The notes under the pieces are model-generated. The model had not been told where the DNA came from, ran no database searches, and worked only from the letters and a program-made list of their open reading frames with translations. A DNA stretch of 35,203 nucleotides from Chloroflexota bacterium (GTDB taxonomy: Bacteria; Chloroflexota; Dehalococcoidia; Lucifugimonadales; UBA826). Position numbers and translations under genes: made by a program. Positions 17,143 to 25,448 of this stretch are shown in pieces (position 1 is the stretch's first letter; every line of letters starts with the position of its first letter). The stretch spans positions 1 to 35,203 of the forward strand of contig QGNN01000017.1 in the NCBI GenBank assembly GCA_003228105.1. The letters are read 5' to 3'.

Positions 17143-18177
17143 TTGGACGATAGACTCGTTTCTGGCAGTACTCACGAAGAGGATCATAGCCTCGACACAA
17201 ATTTACGTCCCAAGAATTTATCTACTTATGTGGGTCAGGATGGTATAAAAAATACCCTTTCGATATCAATAACGGCAGCCAAACAGAGGGGTGAACCATT
17301 GGATCACCTTCTGCTTTATGGCCCTCCCGGACTAGGAAAAACAACCCTATCAAATATCGTAGCTACCGAGATGGAAGTTAGAATAAAAACCACATCTGGA
17401 CCAGCCATCGAAAGAGCTGGAGACATGGTGGCAATATTAAGCCAACTCCAACAAGATGATGTTCTTTTTATAGATGAAATACACCGTTTGAGTCGAGTAG
17501 TAGAGGAAGTTCTGTATCCAGCAATGGAAGATTTTTTTGTCACTTGGGTTATAGATAAAGGACTCAAGGCGAGGAGCATGAATCTCTCTCTAAAACCTTT
17601 TACCCTCATTGGTGCAACTACCCGTTATGGAATGCTTAGTTCACCGCTTAGGGATAGGTTCGGTTCCGTTCATCGACTGGATTTTTATACCGTACAGGAC
17701 ATGGAACAGATTCTTCTTCGATCAGCAAGAATTCTTGATGTAGCGTACAGTCCAGACGGCCTTCATGAAATTGCAAAACGGGCGCGAGGAACCCCAAGGG
17801 TCGCAAACAGGTTATTAAGACGAGTGAGGGATTATGCCCAAGTCGTAGCTGACAACATAATAACCCAAGATGTAGCACTCAAAGCTTTAACTGATTTAAA
17901 AATAGATGATTTAGGCCTCGATGGCGTGGATGTGAACGTAGTTAAATGTATTATTGAAAAATTTGACGGAGGGCCGGTCGGCATAGACACAATAGCTGCC
18001 TCAATTAATGAAGAGTCTGAAACTATTGAGGATGTGTACGAACCATATTTGATTCAAATGGGATTCCTAGATCGTACACAAAGAGGAAGGGTAGCCACCA
18101 GAAGGGCCTATGAACATTTAGGATATAAATTTAATCAGCCATCTTCGAGTCGGATTCAATCTCGTATGGAACTTTGA
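17143..18177 (+). CDS. ruvB: Holliday junction branch-migration ATPase RuvB
   Basis: A 344-residue AAA+ motor that, with RuvA, drives branch migration of Holliday junctions in recombinational repair. It has [12 protein letters not shown] near the N terminus, Walker [10 protein letters not shown] (60-68), Walker [10 protein letters not shown], sensor 1 [18 protein letters not shown] (with the Arg-finger region) and sensor 2 [20 protein letters not shown]. The winged-helix domain follows with [14 protein letters not shown], ending near [21 protein letters not shown]. All are standard, so length and activity look normal. The start is TTG at 17143 with AAAGG upstream. ruvA and ruvC are not in the window. 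It ends 16 bp before a convergent membrane-protein gene. Confidence 0.97.
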   Translation: MDDRLVSGSTHEEDHSLDTNLRPKNLSTYVGQDGIKNTLSISITAAKQRGEPLDHLLLYGPPGLGKTTLSNIVATEMEVRIKTTSGPAIERAGDMVAILSQLQQDDVLFIDEIHRLSRVVEEVLYPAMEDFFVTWVIDKGLKARSMNLSLKPFTLIGATTRYGMLSSPLRDRFGSVHRLDFYTVQDMEQILLRSARILDVAYSPDGLHEIAKRARGTPRVANRLLRRVRDYAQVVADNIITQDVALKALTDLKIDDLGLDGVDVNVVKCIIEKFDGGPVGIDTIAASINEESETIEDVYEPYLIQMGFLDRTQRGRVATRRAYEHLGYKFNQPSSSRIQSRMEL

Positions 18178-18193
18178 TTTATTACACATATTA

Positions 18194-18805
18194 TTATTTT
18201 TTCGTAGAACTCCGTTTAGTTTTCCATTTAATAAGTATCACAACAAAGAGAACGGAAGCCAGTACAGCGACGCCGGCCAACAAAGTAAGAGTCTCAAATT
18301 GTTCTTCAACAAAATTCTGGACATTTTCACCGAACAAATATATAAGAACACCAAGGCTAAGGAACCTCATCCCCCGCCCAATAATAGATACAATAAGAAA
18401 CCGTTTCATATCTAGGTTCAGTACACCAGCCAGTATAGTAAACACTTTATAAGGTATAGGCGTGACAGCGGCCACCAAAACAGCCCAAATACCATATTTA
18501 TCGAACAACGCTTCTCCTGATTGAATCCTACTTTCAGAGACAAATCTACCAAGTAAAGGTCTCCCGAATTGGGATCCAAGCCGATGTCCGAGTACAGCCC
18601 CCAACACAGAAGCCAATGTGCACAGGGCAGCAAACCATATGGCCGAGCTGGGTTTCATGATGCCCATAGGAATCAGTAACGGGTCAGGAGGAATGGGAGA
18701 AATAGTGGATTCTAAGAAAGCTGTTACAAACAGTATTAGAATTGCCCAATCTGTTTCGGCAAATTCTCTGATCCAATTCGACAACTCATGAAGAATTTCA
18801 AACAT
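18194..18805 (-). CDS. VTT/DedA-family (YqaA-like) membrane protein
   Basis: A 203-residue integral membrane protein with about five hydrophobic segments and the VTT (SNARE-associated, DedA) hallmark loops. The first re-entrant loop is FLESTISPIPPDPLLIPMG, the middle has GAVLGHRLGSQFGRPLL, and the second loop is AAVTPIPYKVFTILAGVLN. The short length and the TPIPYK motif place it with YqaA-like members rather than classical DedA. DedA relatives have been linked to undecaprenyl-phosphate or phospholipid translocation and proton-dependent homeostasis, but the specific role here is unknown. It starts 6 bp after the ketopantoate-reductase-like gene and probably closes the long minus-strand operon. 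Confidence 0.82.
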   Translation of the reverse strand: MFEILHELSNWIREFAETDWAILILFVTAFLESTISPIPPDPLLIPMGIMKPSSAIWFAALCTLASVLGAVLGHRLGSQFGRPLLGRFVSESRIQSGEALFDKYGIWAVLVAAVTPIPYKVFTILAGVLNLDMKRFLIVSIIGRGMRFLSLGVLIYLFGENVQNFVEEQFETLTLLAGVAVLASVLFVVILIKWKTKRSSTKK

Positions 18806-18811
18806 ACTTCT

Positions 18812-19864
18812 TTATCTAATTCCCGCTCTAGATAAAACCTCTTTAATATTTAGCACATCCGGTTGTCTCACGCCTCGGTCAATTTCATCCACTACAAAGG
18901 TGATAGCAGTATTAACTGGCGTCGGTATTCCAGCCAAGGTACCTTGTTCTGAAATATATCCATTCATCAAGGTAACTTCAGTCTTCCGGCCTTTGCTTAC
19001 GTCCTGTGACATAGACGATTTCCAATCACTTACTCCTGGACTTGGTAAGAATTTTTCATCTAATTCTTCATAATTATCGCCTTCATTCGCTCGTGACCAA
19101 ACGTCTGCAGTAATACCTTTTATTGGTTCAACATCAAAATTTTGAGCTAAGGCAACTCGACAAGATTCTTTTGAAATTTCGATTTGCAATCTTCTCGCTT
19201 CCGGTAGCTCTGCCGCGCCGTTTGAACCAAGCCCTGTCATCGCAGTTATAGGATTTGAGGAGGCATTTGTAGTGAGTTTTGACCATCTCTCGCCCCATAT
19301 GTTTGATGTAGCCTTTGAGCCATCGATACAAGACAAAAGTTCCGCAATCTCCTCTGCTCTCGGGGTAATCCTGCCGTGCAATTCCCCGACCCTGAAAACA
19401 TCATGCCCACGATCTCTACCTGGCTGGCCACCGCGATTTACATGACCTGGTTCCCAAAGCCCCACTGTTATTCCCGACATAACGCAACCAATTTCTCTTT
19501 CAAAGCCTACTATTGAAGCTAAGGTTAAGTCATTCATACAGTTCTGGTTGCTCACAAGCACACCATTACTGGCCAACAGTTTTTTTGCAAAATGGGCCGC
19601 CCACACAGTGTCATATGATTTCATAGCAAAAAATATAATGTCGTATTGATCTTTGAGTTGGGAGGCATCGGAAAAATGATGGGCCCGTACAGGAACATTA
19701 AACGGGCCTTGAGAACCCGAAACGTCGATCCCGTCAGCATTCATTTTATCCACATGTTCCCCCCACATGTCGATGAGGACGAGGTCGTGCCCTTCTCGCG
19801 TGAGGAAAGCTCCGATATAACTTCCAGCCGCACCTGTTCCGACCACTGCCATTTTCTTACCCAT
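18812..19864 (-). CDS. ketopantoate reductase (ApbA/PanE)-family oxidoreductase
   Basis: A 350-residue NAD(P)-dependent reductase. The Rossmann turn GTGAAG is at 9-14, the catalytic-type Lys lies in FFAMKSYDT (about 80-88), the conserved Asn in SNQNCMN, and the second active-site Lys/Asn in ERWSKLTTNASSNPITAMTG. Family length is about 300, and the extra ~50 residues lie around the VNRGGQPGRDRGHDVFRVGEL insertion between the domains. True PanE makes pantoate for CoA synthesis. The insertion and its position after pxpABC suggest a different 2-keto acid or related substrate, so I leave the symbol empty. The ATG follows GAGGCAAAC, 25 bp after pxpC. Confidence 0.82.
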   Translation of the reverse strand: MGKKMAVVGTGAAGSYIGAFLTREGHDLVLIDMWGEHVDKMNADGIDVSGSQGPFNVPVRAHHFSDASQLKDQYDIIFFAMKSYDTVWAAHFAKKLLASNGVLVSNQNCMNDLTLASIVGFEREIGCVMSGITVGLWEPGHVNRGGQPGRDRGHDVFRVGELHGRITPRAEEIAELLSCIDGSKATSNIWGERWSKLTTNASSNPITAMTGLGSNGAAELPEARRLQIEISKESCRVALAQNFDVEPIKGITADVWSRANEGDNYEELDEKFLPSPGVSDWKSSMSQDVSKGRKTEVTLMNGYISEQGTLAGIPTPVNTAITFVVDEIDRGVRQPDVLNIKEVLSRAGIR

Positions 19865-19889
19865 ATGTTTGCCTCACAATTTCATTCAG

Positions 19890-20978
19890 CTATTCCAATT
19901 CTATTTGATGATCTTTATGGCCGTCGGACACTACTGTTTTGTAAGTAACGTGTTTTACATTAATTCCCATTGCTGGCTGATCCTCATCGTCAACTATATC
20001 CACTCGCACACCATTCACTTTAATATTTAAGGGAACTCTCCCATCTATTAATAGTGAGGAGAGTAATTCCTCTTGGTCTCTTAATAAATTAACGGCTTTC
20101 CCCTGGCTAACCACTTCAAAATTAATATTTCCTCCTGGTATTAGCTGAGCTAATTTACTCCTATCAGCAGATATAACGGTGGCTATCTTAGTGTACCCAC
20201 CAGTAGTCCCTCTATCAGAGAGTAAAATAATGGGCTTGCCGTCACCTGGAACTTGAATGACTCCAAATGCAGTCCCATCAGATATGACATCAGGGCCTTC
20301 CAAATGTTCCAACATCGGTCCATCCAACCTACAGCCCATCCGATCTGAATTGGGAGTAACTTCATAGGAACTTGAAGTCAGAGTTTGAATGGCTGCTGGA
20401 GTAAACATACCATCTTGCGGACCTAGTATGATTCTAAGTGTTTCATCATCTCCAAAGGAAGGTGGGTTTTCCAAAACAAGTTCCCCTGCAAAGTTTTCCT
20501 TTGCTATACCAATATTAAGGAAATCTCCGTCCTTTAATGCCCTACCTCCGTAACCCCCAAACCCGCCCGGCAGATAAGTCGAATAGCTCCCCATCACCGA
20601 TCGAATTTTATCTCCGACAAATCCTCCTGCAATCGATACATAAGACCGTATCCCATTACCTGTTGGTCCAGAAAAAGAAAGTATTGATCCTGCACTGACT
20701 AGCAATGTCTCCCACAAATTCACCTCGGTACCATCTATAGTGGGAGAAAGATCTCCCCCTGTTATGGCGATAAAAGAATCATCCGAAAATTTAATCTCTG
20801 GGCCGAATAAGACAGCCTCCATAGCTGGAGTATTTTCATGGTTTCCAGTCAGTAAATTGGCACAGCGAAATGAAAATTTGTCCAGAGCTCCTGTTTCGGG
20901 AACACCTAATTCTTGGTAGCCTGAGCGGCCGGCATCTTGAATCGTAGTTAGTGTACCGGCCTTTAAAATCTCTATCAT
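19890..20978 (-). CDS. pxpC: 5-oxoprolinase subunit PxpC (KipA/biotin-dependent carboxyltransferase fold)
   Basis: A 362-residue cyclophilin-like-fold subunit of the ATP-dependent 5-oxoprolinase PxpABC, which opens 5-oxoproline to glutamate. The N terminus has the family block TLTTIQDAGRSGYQELGVPETGALD and the FRCANLLTGN segment. Later blocks are SYVSIAGGF and RMGCRLDGP, then SDGTAFGVIQVPGDGKPIILLSDRGTTGGYTKIATV, all typical of YbgK/KipA. Its ATG overlaps the pxpB TGA by 4 bp. The A-B-C set is complete and adjacent, which strongly favours oxoprolinase over the KipI/KipA sporulation-inhibitor role. Confidence 0.92.
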   Translation of the reverse strand: MIEILKAGTLTTIQDAGRSGYQELGVPETGALDKFSFRCANLLTGNHENTPAMEAVLFGPEIKFSDDSFIAITGGDLSPTIDGTEVNLWETLLVSAGSILSFSGPTGNGIRSYVSIAGGFVGDKIRSVMGSYSTYLPGGFGGYGGRALKDGDFLNIGIAKENFAGELVLENPPSFGDDETLRIILGPQDGMFTPAAIQTLTSSSYEVTPNSDRMGCRLDGPMLEHLEGPDVISDGTAFGVIQVPGDGKPIILLSDRGTTGGYTKIATVISADRSKLAQLIPGGNINFEVVSQGKAVNLLRDQEELLSSLLIDGRVPLNIKVNGVRVDIVDDEDQPAMGINVKHVTYKTVVSDGHKDHQIELE

Positions 20979-21712
20979 AGTACTTGAACCTCATAGGTGC
21001 CATTCGAAGACATTTCAAATATTTCCTCATATTCAGCCTCAGAGCTGATGGGTACAAAACGTATGTAATCCCCCGGGTTCACTATGGATGGATGGGACCT
21101 ATTCGGATCGAACATAGTAACTGGGGTCTGGCCTATCAGTCGCCACCCTCCCGGACTAGAAACTGGATATACACCGGTTTGATAATCCGCAATAGCCACA
21201 GAACCTTTAGGAACACTTATCCTGGGCGTTTCCAGTCTTGGGCAATGAATTCTTGAGTCTAAACCTCCCAAATACGGAAATCCAGGACTAAAACCTAAGG
21301 CGTAGACTAGATACTCCGTTTCGGAATGGATACCAATGACCTCTTCCACTGACAAGTTTGTCAATGCAGACACTGACTCAAGGTCAAGGCCATAATCTGA
21401 TCCATAAAGAGTGGGAATCAAAACAGTTTTGGTATTGGTGTCTTCTGAAACTTCCTTGCATTCCCAAAGATCAGCTATACATTCAGTCAAACCGTCAAAC
21501 GAAAATATCAACGGGTCGAAATGAATCACAAATGAACTATATGTTGGCACAATTTCTTTTATACCGGGCCAATCCTGTACTTTAATAATGGAAATCATAT
21601 TTTGAACTTTTTGGTTGACTTCAACCGAGATATTATTGCCTGCCACCACCATCAAAGCGGAGTCACCCATAGGAGCAAAATCAGGAGAGATATTTACCGT
21701 TGTTTCATCCAT
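20975..21712 (-). CDS. pxpB: 5-oxoprolinase subunit PxpB (KipI family)
   Basis: A 245-residue PxpB/KipI protein (YbgJ-like). The N-terminal APMGDSALMVV segment and the core YLVYALGFSPGFPYLGGLD are diagnostic. They are followed by PRISVPKGSVAIADYQTGVYPVSSPGGWRLIGQTP, which forms the phosphate/ATP-grasp-like pocket shared by this family and allophanate hydrolase C-terminal domains. It pairs with PxpC, overlapping by 4 bp, and follows PxpA by 9 bp. It is about 20 residues longer than the E. coli protein, mostly in the acidic middle around CKEVSEDTNTK. It acts in the cytosol in glutathione/glutamate-derived 5-oxoproline recycling. Confidence 0.92.
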   Translation of the reverse strand: MDETTVNISPDFAPMGDSALMVVAGNNISVEVNQKVQNMISIIKVQDWPGIKEIVPTYSSFVIHFDPLIFSFDGLTECIADLWECKEVSEDTNTKTVLIPTLYGSDYGLDLESVSALTNLSVEEVIGIHSETEYLVYALGFSPGFPYLGGLDSRIHCPRLETPRISVPKGSVAIADYQTGVYPVSSPGGWRLIGQTPVTMFDPNRSHPSIVNPGDYIRFVPISSEAEYEEIFEMSSNGTYEVQVL

Positions 21713-21721
21713 GTATTTCCT

Positions 21722-22486
21722 TTAAACGATATTTGATAGTGGGGTAATTTCCACCCCATTCGCCACGAATTGTTCCTTCAGTGTTTGGGCCATATCAACT
21801 GCTCCGGGGGTGTCCCCATGAAGGCATATTGAATCTGCTTGAACTTCAATTATATCGCCTTCCACAGACACAATTTTGCCTTCAGTGACCATCTGTAAAC
21901 TTCTATCAACCACCTCATTAAGATCATGAATAACAGATCCTTCTTGAGATCTGGACACTAAAGTACCATCGCTATGCACAGCTCGATCTGCAAAAACTTC
22001 CCTAGCAACCCGCATTCCAATATTTTTTGCGACATCTATCCATGCTGATCCCGCCAGTGCTAGCAAAATAATTTTGGAATCCACCTCAAGTACTGCTTCA
22101 CATATTGATTTCCCTAAATCAGCATCACCTACGGCTTGGTTGTACATAGCTCCATGAGGTTTTACATGCTGCAAATTCCGGCCCGCTGTGAACGCTTTTA
22201 AAGCTCCAGCTTGATATACCACATCATTGCGTACTTCTTCAGGAGTGGCATTCATGTTTCTTCTACCGAACCCATTAAGATCAGGGTAACTGGGGTGTGC
22301 CCCAACCCCTACCCCATGAGATTCTGCCAATTCAACGGTTTTACGCATCCACATTGGATCTCCTGCATGAAATCCACAGGCGATATTGGCTGAAGAAATG
22401 TGTTTTATCACTTCTTCATCAAATCCCATTTTATACATGCCAAAACTTTCACCCATGTCACAATTAAAATCTATCTTTAAATTCAA
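21722..22486 (-). CDS. pxpA: 5-oxoprolinase subunit PxpA (LamB/YcsF family)
   Basis: A 254-residue PxpA protein. Diagnostic blocks are DFNCDMGESFG at the N terminus, SSANIACGFHAGDP, VGAHPSYPDLNGFGRR, HVKPHGAMYN and CLHGDTPGA. The ORF track begins at ATG 22645 and would add 53 residues that are shadow sequence overlapping the upstream gene. The TTG at 22486 follows a near-perfect GAGGAGG with 10-base spacing and gives the standard family N terminus (LNLKIDFNCDMGES) and length. It is first of the pxpABC genes and lies 52 bp after the mannonate-dehydratase-like gene on the same strand. Confidence 0.93.
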   Translation of the reverse strand: MNLKIDFNCDMGESFGMYKMGFDEEVIKHISSANIACGFHAGDPMWMRKTVELAESHGVGVGAHPSYPDLNGFGRRNMNATPEEVRNDVVYQAGALKAFTAGRNLQHVKPHGAMYNQAVGDADLGKSICEAVLEVDSKIILLALAGSAWIDVAKNIGMRVAREVFADRAVHSDGTLVSRSQEGSVIHDLNEVVDRSLQMVTEGKIVSVEGDIIEVQADSICLHGDTPGAVDMAQTLKEQFVANGVEITPLSNIV

Positions 22487-22496
22487 TTTAGATTTG

Positions 22497-22503
22497 CCTC
22501 CTC
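22497..22503 (-). promoter_or_regulatory. pxpA: strong SD that sets the pxpA start
   Basis: On the minus strand GAGGAGG precedes TTG 22486 by 10 bases. This decides between the long ATG-started ORF of the track and the family-length 254-residue product. Confidence 0.75.
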
Positions 22504-22538
22504 GAAAAAACCTTGTAACTTTTTTCACATTGCCAAAA

Positions 22539-23822
22539 TTAAGGCTTGACGACACTCCCATCCGCCCTACGTACCGTGTCCCAAGCACCACCATAAGCTC
22601 TATCTTTGAAGGGGAATTTTGCCGCAAGCGCCTCATTAATATCAATACCCAGACCAGGAGACCCGTTAGGCCACATATATCCGTCTTTCACCTCGGGACA
22701 CCCAGGAAACACCTCTTTGCTATTGTCACCAAATATTGCGTATTCCTGAATCCCGAAATTAATAGTGTTTAGATCCAGCATAAGATTTGCGGAATGGCCC
22801 ACCGGGGAGGTATCACCTGGGCCATGCCAAGCCGTACGCACATTAAAAGCTTCGCACAAAGCTGCTAATTTCCTTGCAGGAGTGATTCCACCTATCTGGG
22901 ATATGTGGATCCTCAAAAAATCGATAAGTCGGTCTTTCACCATAGGAATAACTTCATGAGGGTTGTTGTAAAGTTCACCCATTGCTATTGGAGTACTGGT
23001 TTGATGCCTCACCATTTTGAAGTAATCGTTATCTTCAGGGGAAAATAGATCTTCCAGAAAATAAAGTTTGTACTGCTCAACTTCCTTAGCAAACCCAATC
23101 GCTTGGATCGGCGGTATCCGTTCGTGAACATCGTGAAGTATTTCAATATCCCAACCAACTTTTGACCTTATATATTCAAAAAGTCCCAACGCTGATTTCA
23201 TGTAGGGTCCAGGCTCAAATATTCCACCAGGGTGGGCATGTAAAGTATCTGGTAACGGCTCGAATATTCGATCAGTTCCCAATCTTGGGCCATATTTCGA
23301 GTAAGTAGATTCACCAGACGAACCTTTATTACCATATGTCACATAGCCTGGAGTAGCAACCTGGACACGAATATGGTGGAATCCTTCTTCCATATACATT
23401 CGCACATCATCCTCTACTTCCTGATATTCACTCCCATTCGCGTGAACATAAACAGCAGCTGAACTTCTAGCCTTCCCACCGAGCAAATCATAAACAGGCA
23501 TTCCTGCCAATTTACCCTTAATATCCCACAAAGCCTGGTCAATCCCACTTAAAGCGTTATTTAACACTGGCCCGTTTCGCCAGTAGGATGAAACGTAGGA
23601 AGATTGCCATATGTCTTCTATATCTGCTGGATCTTTGCCAATCAAAAATGGTTTTAAGTAATCCTCAACAGCTGCAAGCACCGCTGTCGGCCTTTGAGTA
23701 AAAGTCGCGCACCCTACCCCGTATATTTCTGGTTCGCTTGTCTCAATTTTTACTATCACTAGGCGAATATCGTCGGGCTCAGTAAATATGGTGCGAATGT
23801 TTCTGATTCTCAAGTTACTCAT
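22539..23822 (-). CDS. mannonate dehydratase (ManD/RspA)-family enolase-superfamily enzyme
   Basis: A 427-residue enolase-superfamily protein of the ManD group, which dehydrates D-mannonate and/or D-gluconate to 2-keto-3-deoxygluconate. Key residues match ManD as I recall it from Novosphingobium: Arg152 (HIRVQ) and Tyr164 (VTYG) for the R147/Y159 base pair, metal ligand Asp231 with His233 in LHDVHER (D210/H212), Glu257 in FLEDL (E236) and Glu283 in MGELYNNP (E262). The C-terminal block is WHGPGDTSPVGHSANLMLD. The long 150s-190s loop and the PNGSPGLGIDINEALAAKFP tail are also typical. All catalytic positions are intact, so activity is expected, though high- versus low-efficiency ManD members cannot be told apart by eye. 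It is the first protein gene after tRNA-Gly and may be co-transcribed with pxpABC. Confidence 0.88.
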   Translation of the reverse strand: MSNLRIRNIRTIFTEPDDIRLVIVKIETSEPEIYGVGCATFTQRPTAVLAAVEDYLKPFLIGKDPADIEDIWQSSYVSSYWRNGPVLNNALSGIDQALWDIKGKLAGMPVYDLLGGKARSSAAVYVHANGSEYQEVEDDVRMYMEEGFHHIRVQVATPGYVTYGNKGSSGESTYSKYGPRLGTDRIFEPLPDTLHAHPGGIFEPGPYMKSALGLFEYIRSKVGWDIEILHDVHERIPPIQAIGFAKEVEQYKLYFLEDLFSPEDNDYFKMVRHQTSTPIAMGELYNNPHEVIPMVKDRLIDFLRIHISQIGGITPARKLAALCEAFNVRTAWHGPGDTSPVGHSANLMLDLNTINFGIQEYAIFGDNSKEVFPGCPEVKDGYMWPNGSPGLGIDINEALAAKFPFKDRAYGGAWDTVRRADGSVVKP

Positions 23823-23875
23823 AACGTCCCATTAACACGGTTATTCTTGTTTTGAAAATTAAAGTAAAAAATTTT

Positions 23876-23950
23876 TGGAGCGGCAGAAGGGATTCGAACC
23901 CTCGGCCTTTTGCTTGGGAAGCAAATGCTCTACCCCTGAGCTACTGCCGC
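23876..23950 (-). tRNA. tRNA-Gly (anticodon CCC), CCA encoded
   Basis: Read on the minus strand this folds into a 72-base cloverleaf plus encoded CCA. The acceptor is GCGGCAG/CTGCCGC, the D-stem GCTC/GAGC, the anticodon stem TTTGC/GCAAA with loop TTCCCAA (anticodon CCC, codon GGG), and the T-arm GAGGG-TTCGAAT-CCCTT. Discriminator U73 fits bacterial tRNA-Gly. The 3' end is 53 bp before the mannonate-dehydratase-like gene. Confidence 0.96.
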
Positions 23951-23961
23951 GCGAAAGTCCC

Positions 23962-23967
23962 ATTATA
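23962..23967 (-). promoter_or_regulatory. -10 element for tRNA-Gly
   Basis: A perfect TATAAT on the minus strand ends 11 bases before the tRNA 5' end, the spacing expected for a tRNA promoter with a very short leader. The -35 region (TGGATT at about 18-base spacing) is weak. Confidence 0.45.
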
Positions 23968-24177
23968 GGATAAATTTAGCTACGAAATCCAGTAATTTCA
24001 TCCAAAGGTTGAATACCTCTCAAAAAAGGGTAAAACCTGTCATGAAAATATTCTCTAAAATCACACTTCCATTAAAATATGGCTGTTTCCCAATGATTGA
24101 AATCCAGAGTATTTGCTCGATCAGTTAGAATTACTTTGAGTCAAAAGTCATTAAATAGTTTAGATCGGAGAATAACT

Positions 24178-24522
24178 ATGGCACTAAAGCCTTTAATACT
24201 CGAAATGGGTACAGGAATAGATCTGCATGGGCAAAATGCAACCGAGGCCGCTCGAAGAGCTGTCTGGAATGCCGTACATCAAAGTAGCATCATGGGGTTG
24301 GGTTTGTTTGGCCCTGACACTTCAAAAAACATGGTGGTTGAAGTTACGATTGCCACAACCAGACCAGATGAAGTAGATGAAGATATCGTGTTGGGAGTCT
24401 TACCTCATGGAATCGGAAAATTGAAAATTATACAAGGTGGTATGGAAATTGAAGGTACTGAAGGGTCTGGAGATTTTACTTTAATAGTCAATGCTGCCGT
24501 AATTGCTAAAGTTGATATTTAA
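24178..24522 (+). CDS. Lin0512-family conserved protein
   Basis: A 114-residue protein matching the small Lin0512 family (conserved, function unknown). Diagnostic blocks are LILEMGTGIDLHGQNATEAARRAVWNA at the N terminus, an alternating-beta MVVEVTIATTRPDEVD segment, VLGVLPHGIGKLKIIQGGMEIEG, and the terminal VNAAVIAKVDI. The fold is expected to be a compact alpha/beta homo-oligomer. The ORF track starts at 24097; ATG 24178 is preferred because CGGAG lies 7 bases before it and conservation begins there. A cupin gene follows 35 bp downstream on the same strand, so a two-gene unit is likely. No catalytic role can be assigned. Confidence 0.82.
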   Translation: MALKPLILEMGTGIDLHGQNATEAARRAVWNAVHQSSIMGLGLFGPDTSKNMVVEVTIATTRPDEVDEDIVLGVLPHGIGKLKIIQGGMEIEGTEGSGDFTLIVNAAVIAKVDI

Positions 24523-24557
24523 TTTAAGAGTTTTTTTTGTGGGAGTTTATTTAAACC

Positions 24558-24953
24558 ATGACATCAAAATACGATACTGAATGCCAGGTTGTTAAAAAAG
24601 GTAACCTGGAAGTTGAAATATCATCTGGCCAAATGACAAGGTTAGCAGGGGTATCGGAGGGGCTCGTGGGGGCTGAAGGCATACACCTCGCAGTGGCCAC
24701 AGTACCACCTGGATGTGCCTCTAGTCCCCATCATCATGTGAATTGCGAATCAGCGATATATGTGTCGAAGGGAAAAGGAAGATTTCTAACTGGGCCTAGC
24801 TTGGGCACCACCTTGGAGATTGAAGCTGGTGATTTTCTATATGTACCACAAAACTCGATCCACCAGCCAATCAACGATAGTTTGACAGAACCTCTGGAAC
24901 TGATCGTGGCGAGAAACACTCCAGTGGAGATAGTGGAAGAATACACCCCGTAA
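24558..24953 (+). CDS. single-domain cupin
   Basis: A 131-residue cupin-2 barrel. Motif 1 is PPGCASSPHHHVNCESAIYVSKGKGRF, with two or three His plus Glu as the likely metal site. Motif 2 is EIEAGDFLYVPQNSIHQPIN, with the fourth ligand His. Such proteins range from isomerases and dioxygenases to sugar-binding sensors, so the reaction is unassigned. It follows the Lin0512-family gene and ends 19 bp before a convergent small gene. The intact metal ligands suggest it is catalytic or metal-storing rather than purely structural. Confidence 0.85.
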   Translation: MTSKYDTECQVVKKGNLEVEISSGQMTRLAGVSEGLVGAEGIHLAVATVPPGCASSPHHHVNCESAIYVSKGKGRFLTGPSLGTTLEIEAGDFLYVPQNSIHQPINDSLTEPLELIVARNTPVEIVEEYTP

Positions 24954-24972
24954 AGGGTCTTTCTAAAAGTAT

Positions 24973-25323
24973 CTAACCCGATTGAAGTTCACGGCGAACT
25001 TTATTTGCTTTTTGCTCAAGATGTTCCAATTGTTTCTGCTTATCCTCTGGCCAAGTAGGAGCATCTGATTTGACCATTAAAATTACATCATCAACCGCGG
25101 AGAGCAGTTGTATAGTAGCAAGTTTGGTTTGATCTGAATTTACTACCTCATCCGATTTAATGTCACAATCAGTACATAATGGGAACCGGGCAAATTTACC
25201 CTTTTTGCATATTGGACATTCATCAATATCACCGATTTGAAACCATTCAAAGTGATCCCCACAAAACGTGTGAACAGGGGATATATTTTCAAAACAATCC
25301 CAAAACTTGCACTGATTACTCAA
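24973..25323 (-). CDS. small protein with two zinc-binding Cys clusters
   Basis: A 116-residue protein. Cluster one is C5-x4-C10-x10-C21-x2-H24, and cluster two is C36-x2-C39-x10-C50-x2-C53. After these comes a Lys/Glu-rich helical C terminus (EDKQKQLEHLEQKANKVRRELQ) that could form a coiled coil. The spacing resembles a C-terminal zinc-ribbon unit (IDECP-CG--K---Y--C-DC) I have seen in uncharacterised proteins sometimes linked to nucleases, but I cannot verify a family. It lies alone on the minus strand between cupin and tRNA-Ile. Nucleic-acid binding or protein-protein docking is a guess; function unknown. Confidence 0.65.
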   Translation of the reverse strand: MSNQCKFWDCFENISPVHTFCGDHFEWFQIGDIDECPICKKGKFARFPLCTDCDIKSDEVVNSDQTKLATIQLLSAVDDVILMVKSDAPTWPEDKQKQLEHLEQKANKVRRELQSG

Positions 25324-25388
25324 AAGAAACCCTTAACCCGCTACAGATAGATATAATTGGAATGTATAATACCAAGCTGACGCTGAAA

Positions 25389-25436
25389 TTAGCTATCGGG
25401 TCTTAATAGTGGCAAAGACCCTTTTCCCATAGCTAA
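25389..25436 (+). other. two-part nested inverted repeat upstream of tRNA-Ile
   Basis: The outer arms TTAGCTAT (25389-25396) and ATAGCTAA (25429-25436) are perfect complements. Inside them GGGTCTT (25398-25404) and AAGACCC (25415-25421) form a second perfect stem with a 10-base loop, followed by TTTT. The element ends 12 bases before tRNA-Ile and 18 bases after a TATAAT at 25365-25370. It could be an attenuator-like terminator, a tRNA-leader processing structure or a binding site. Confidence 0.5.
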
Positions 25437-25448
25437 ATTCTAAGAAAT

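Noticed and set aside
24523-24557. T-run before the cupin gene as a terminator
   Set aside because: Eight T residues but no preceding GC-rich stem, and the cupin gene follows on the same strand.
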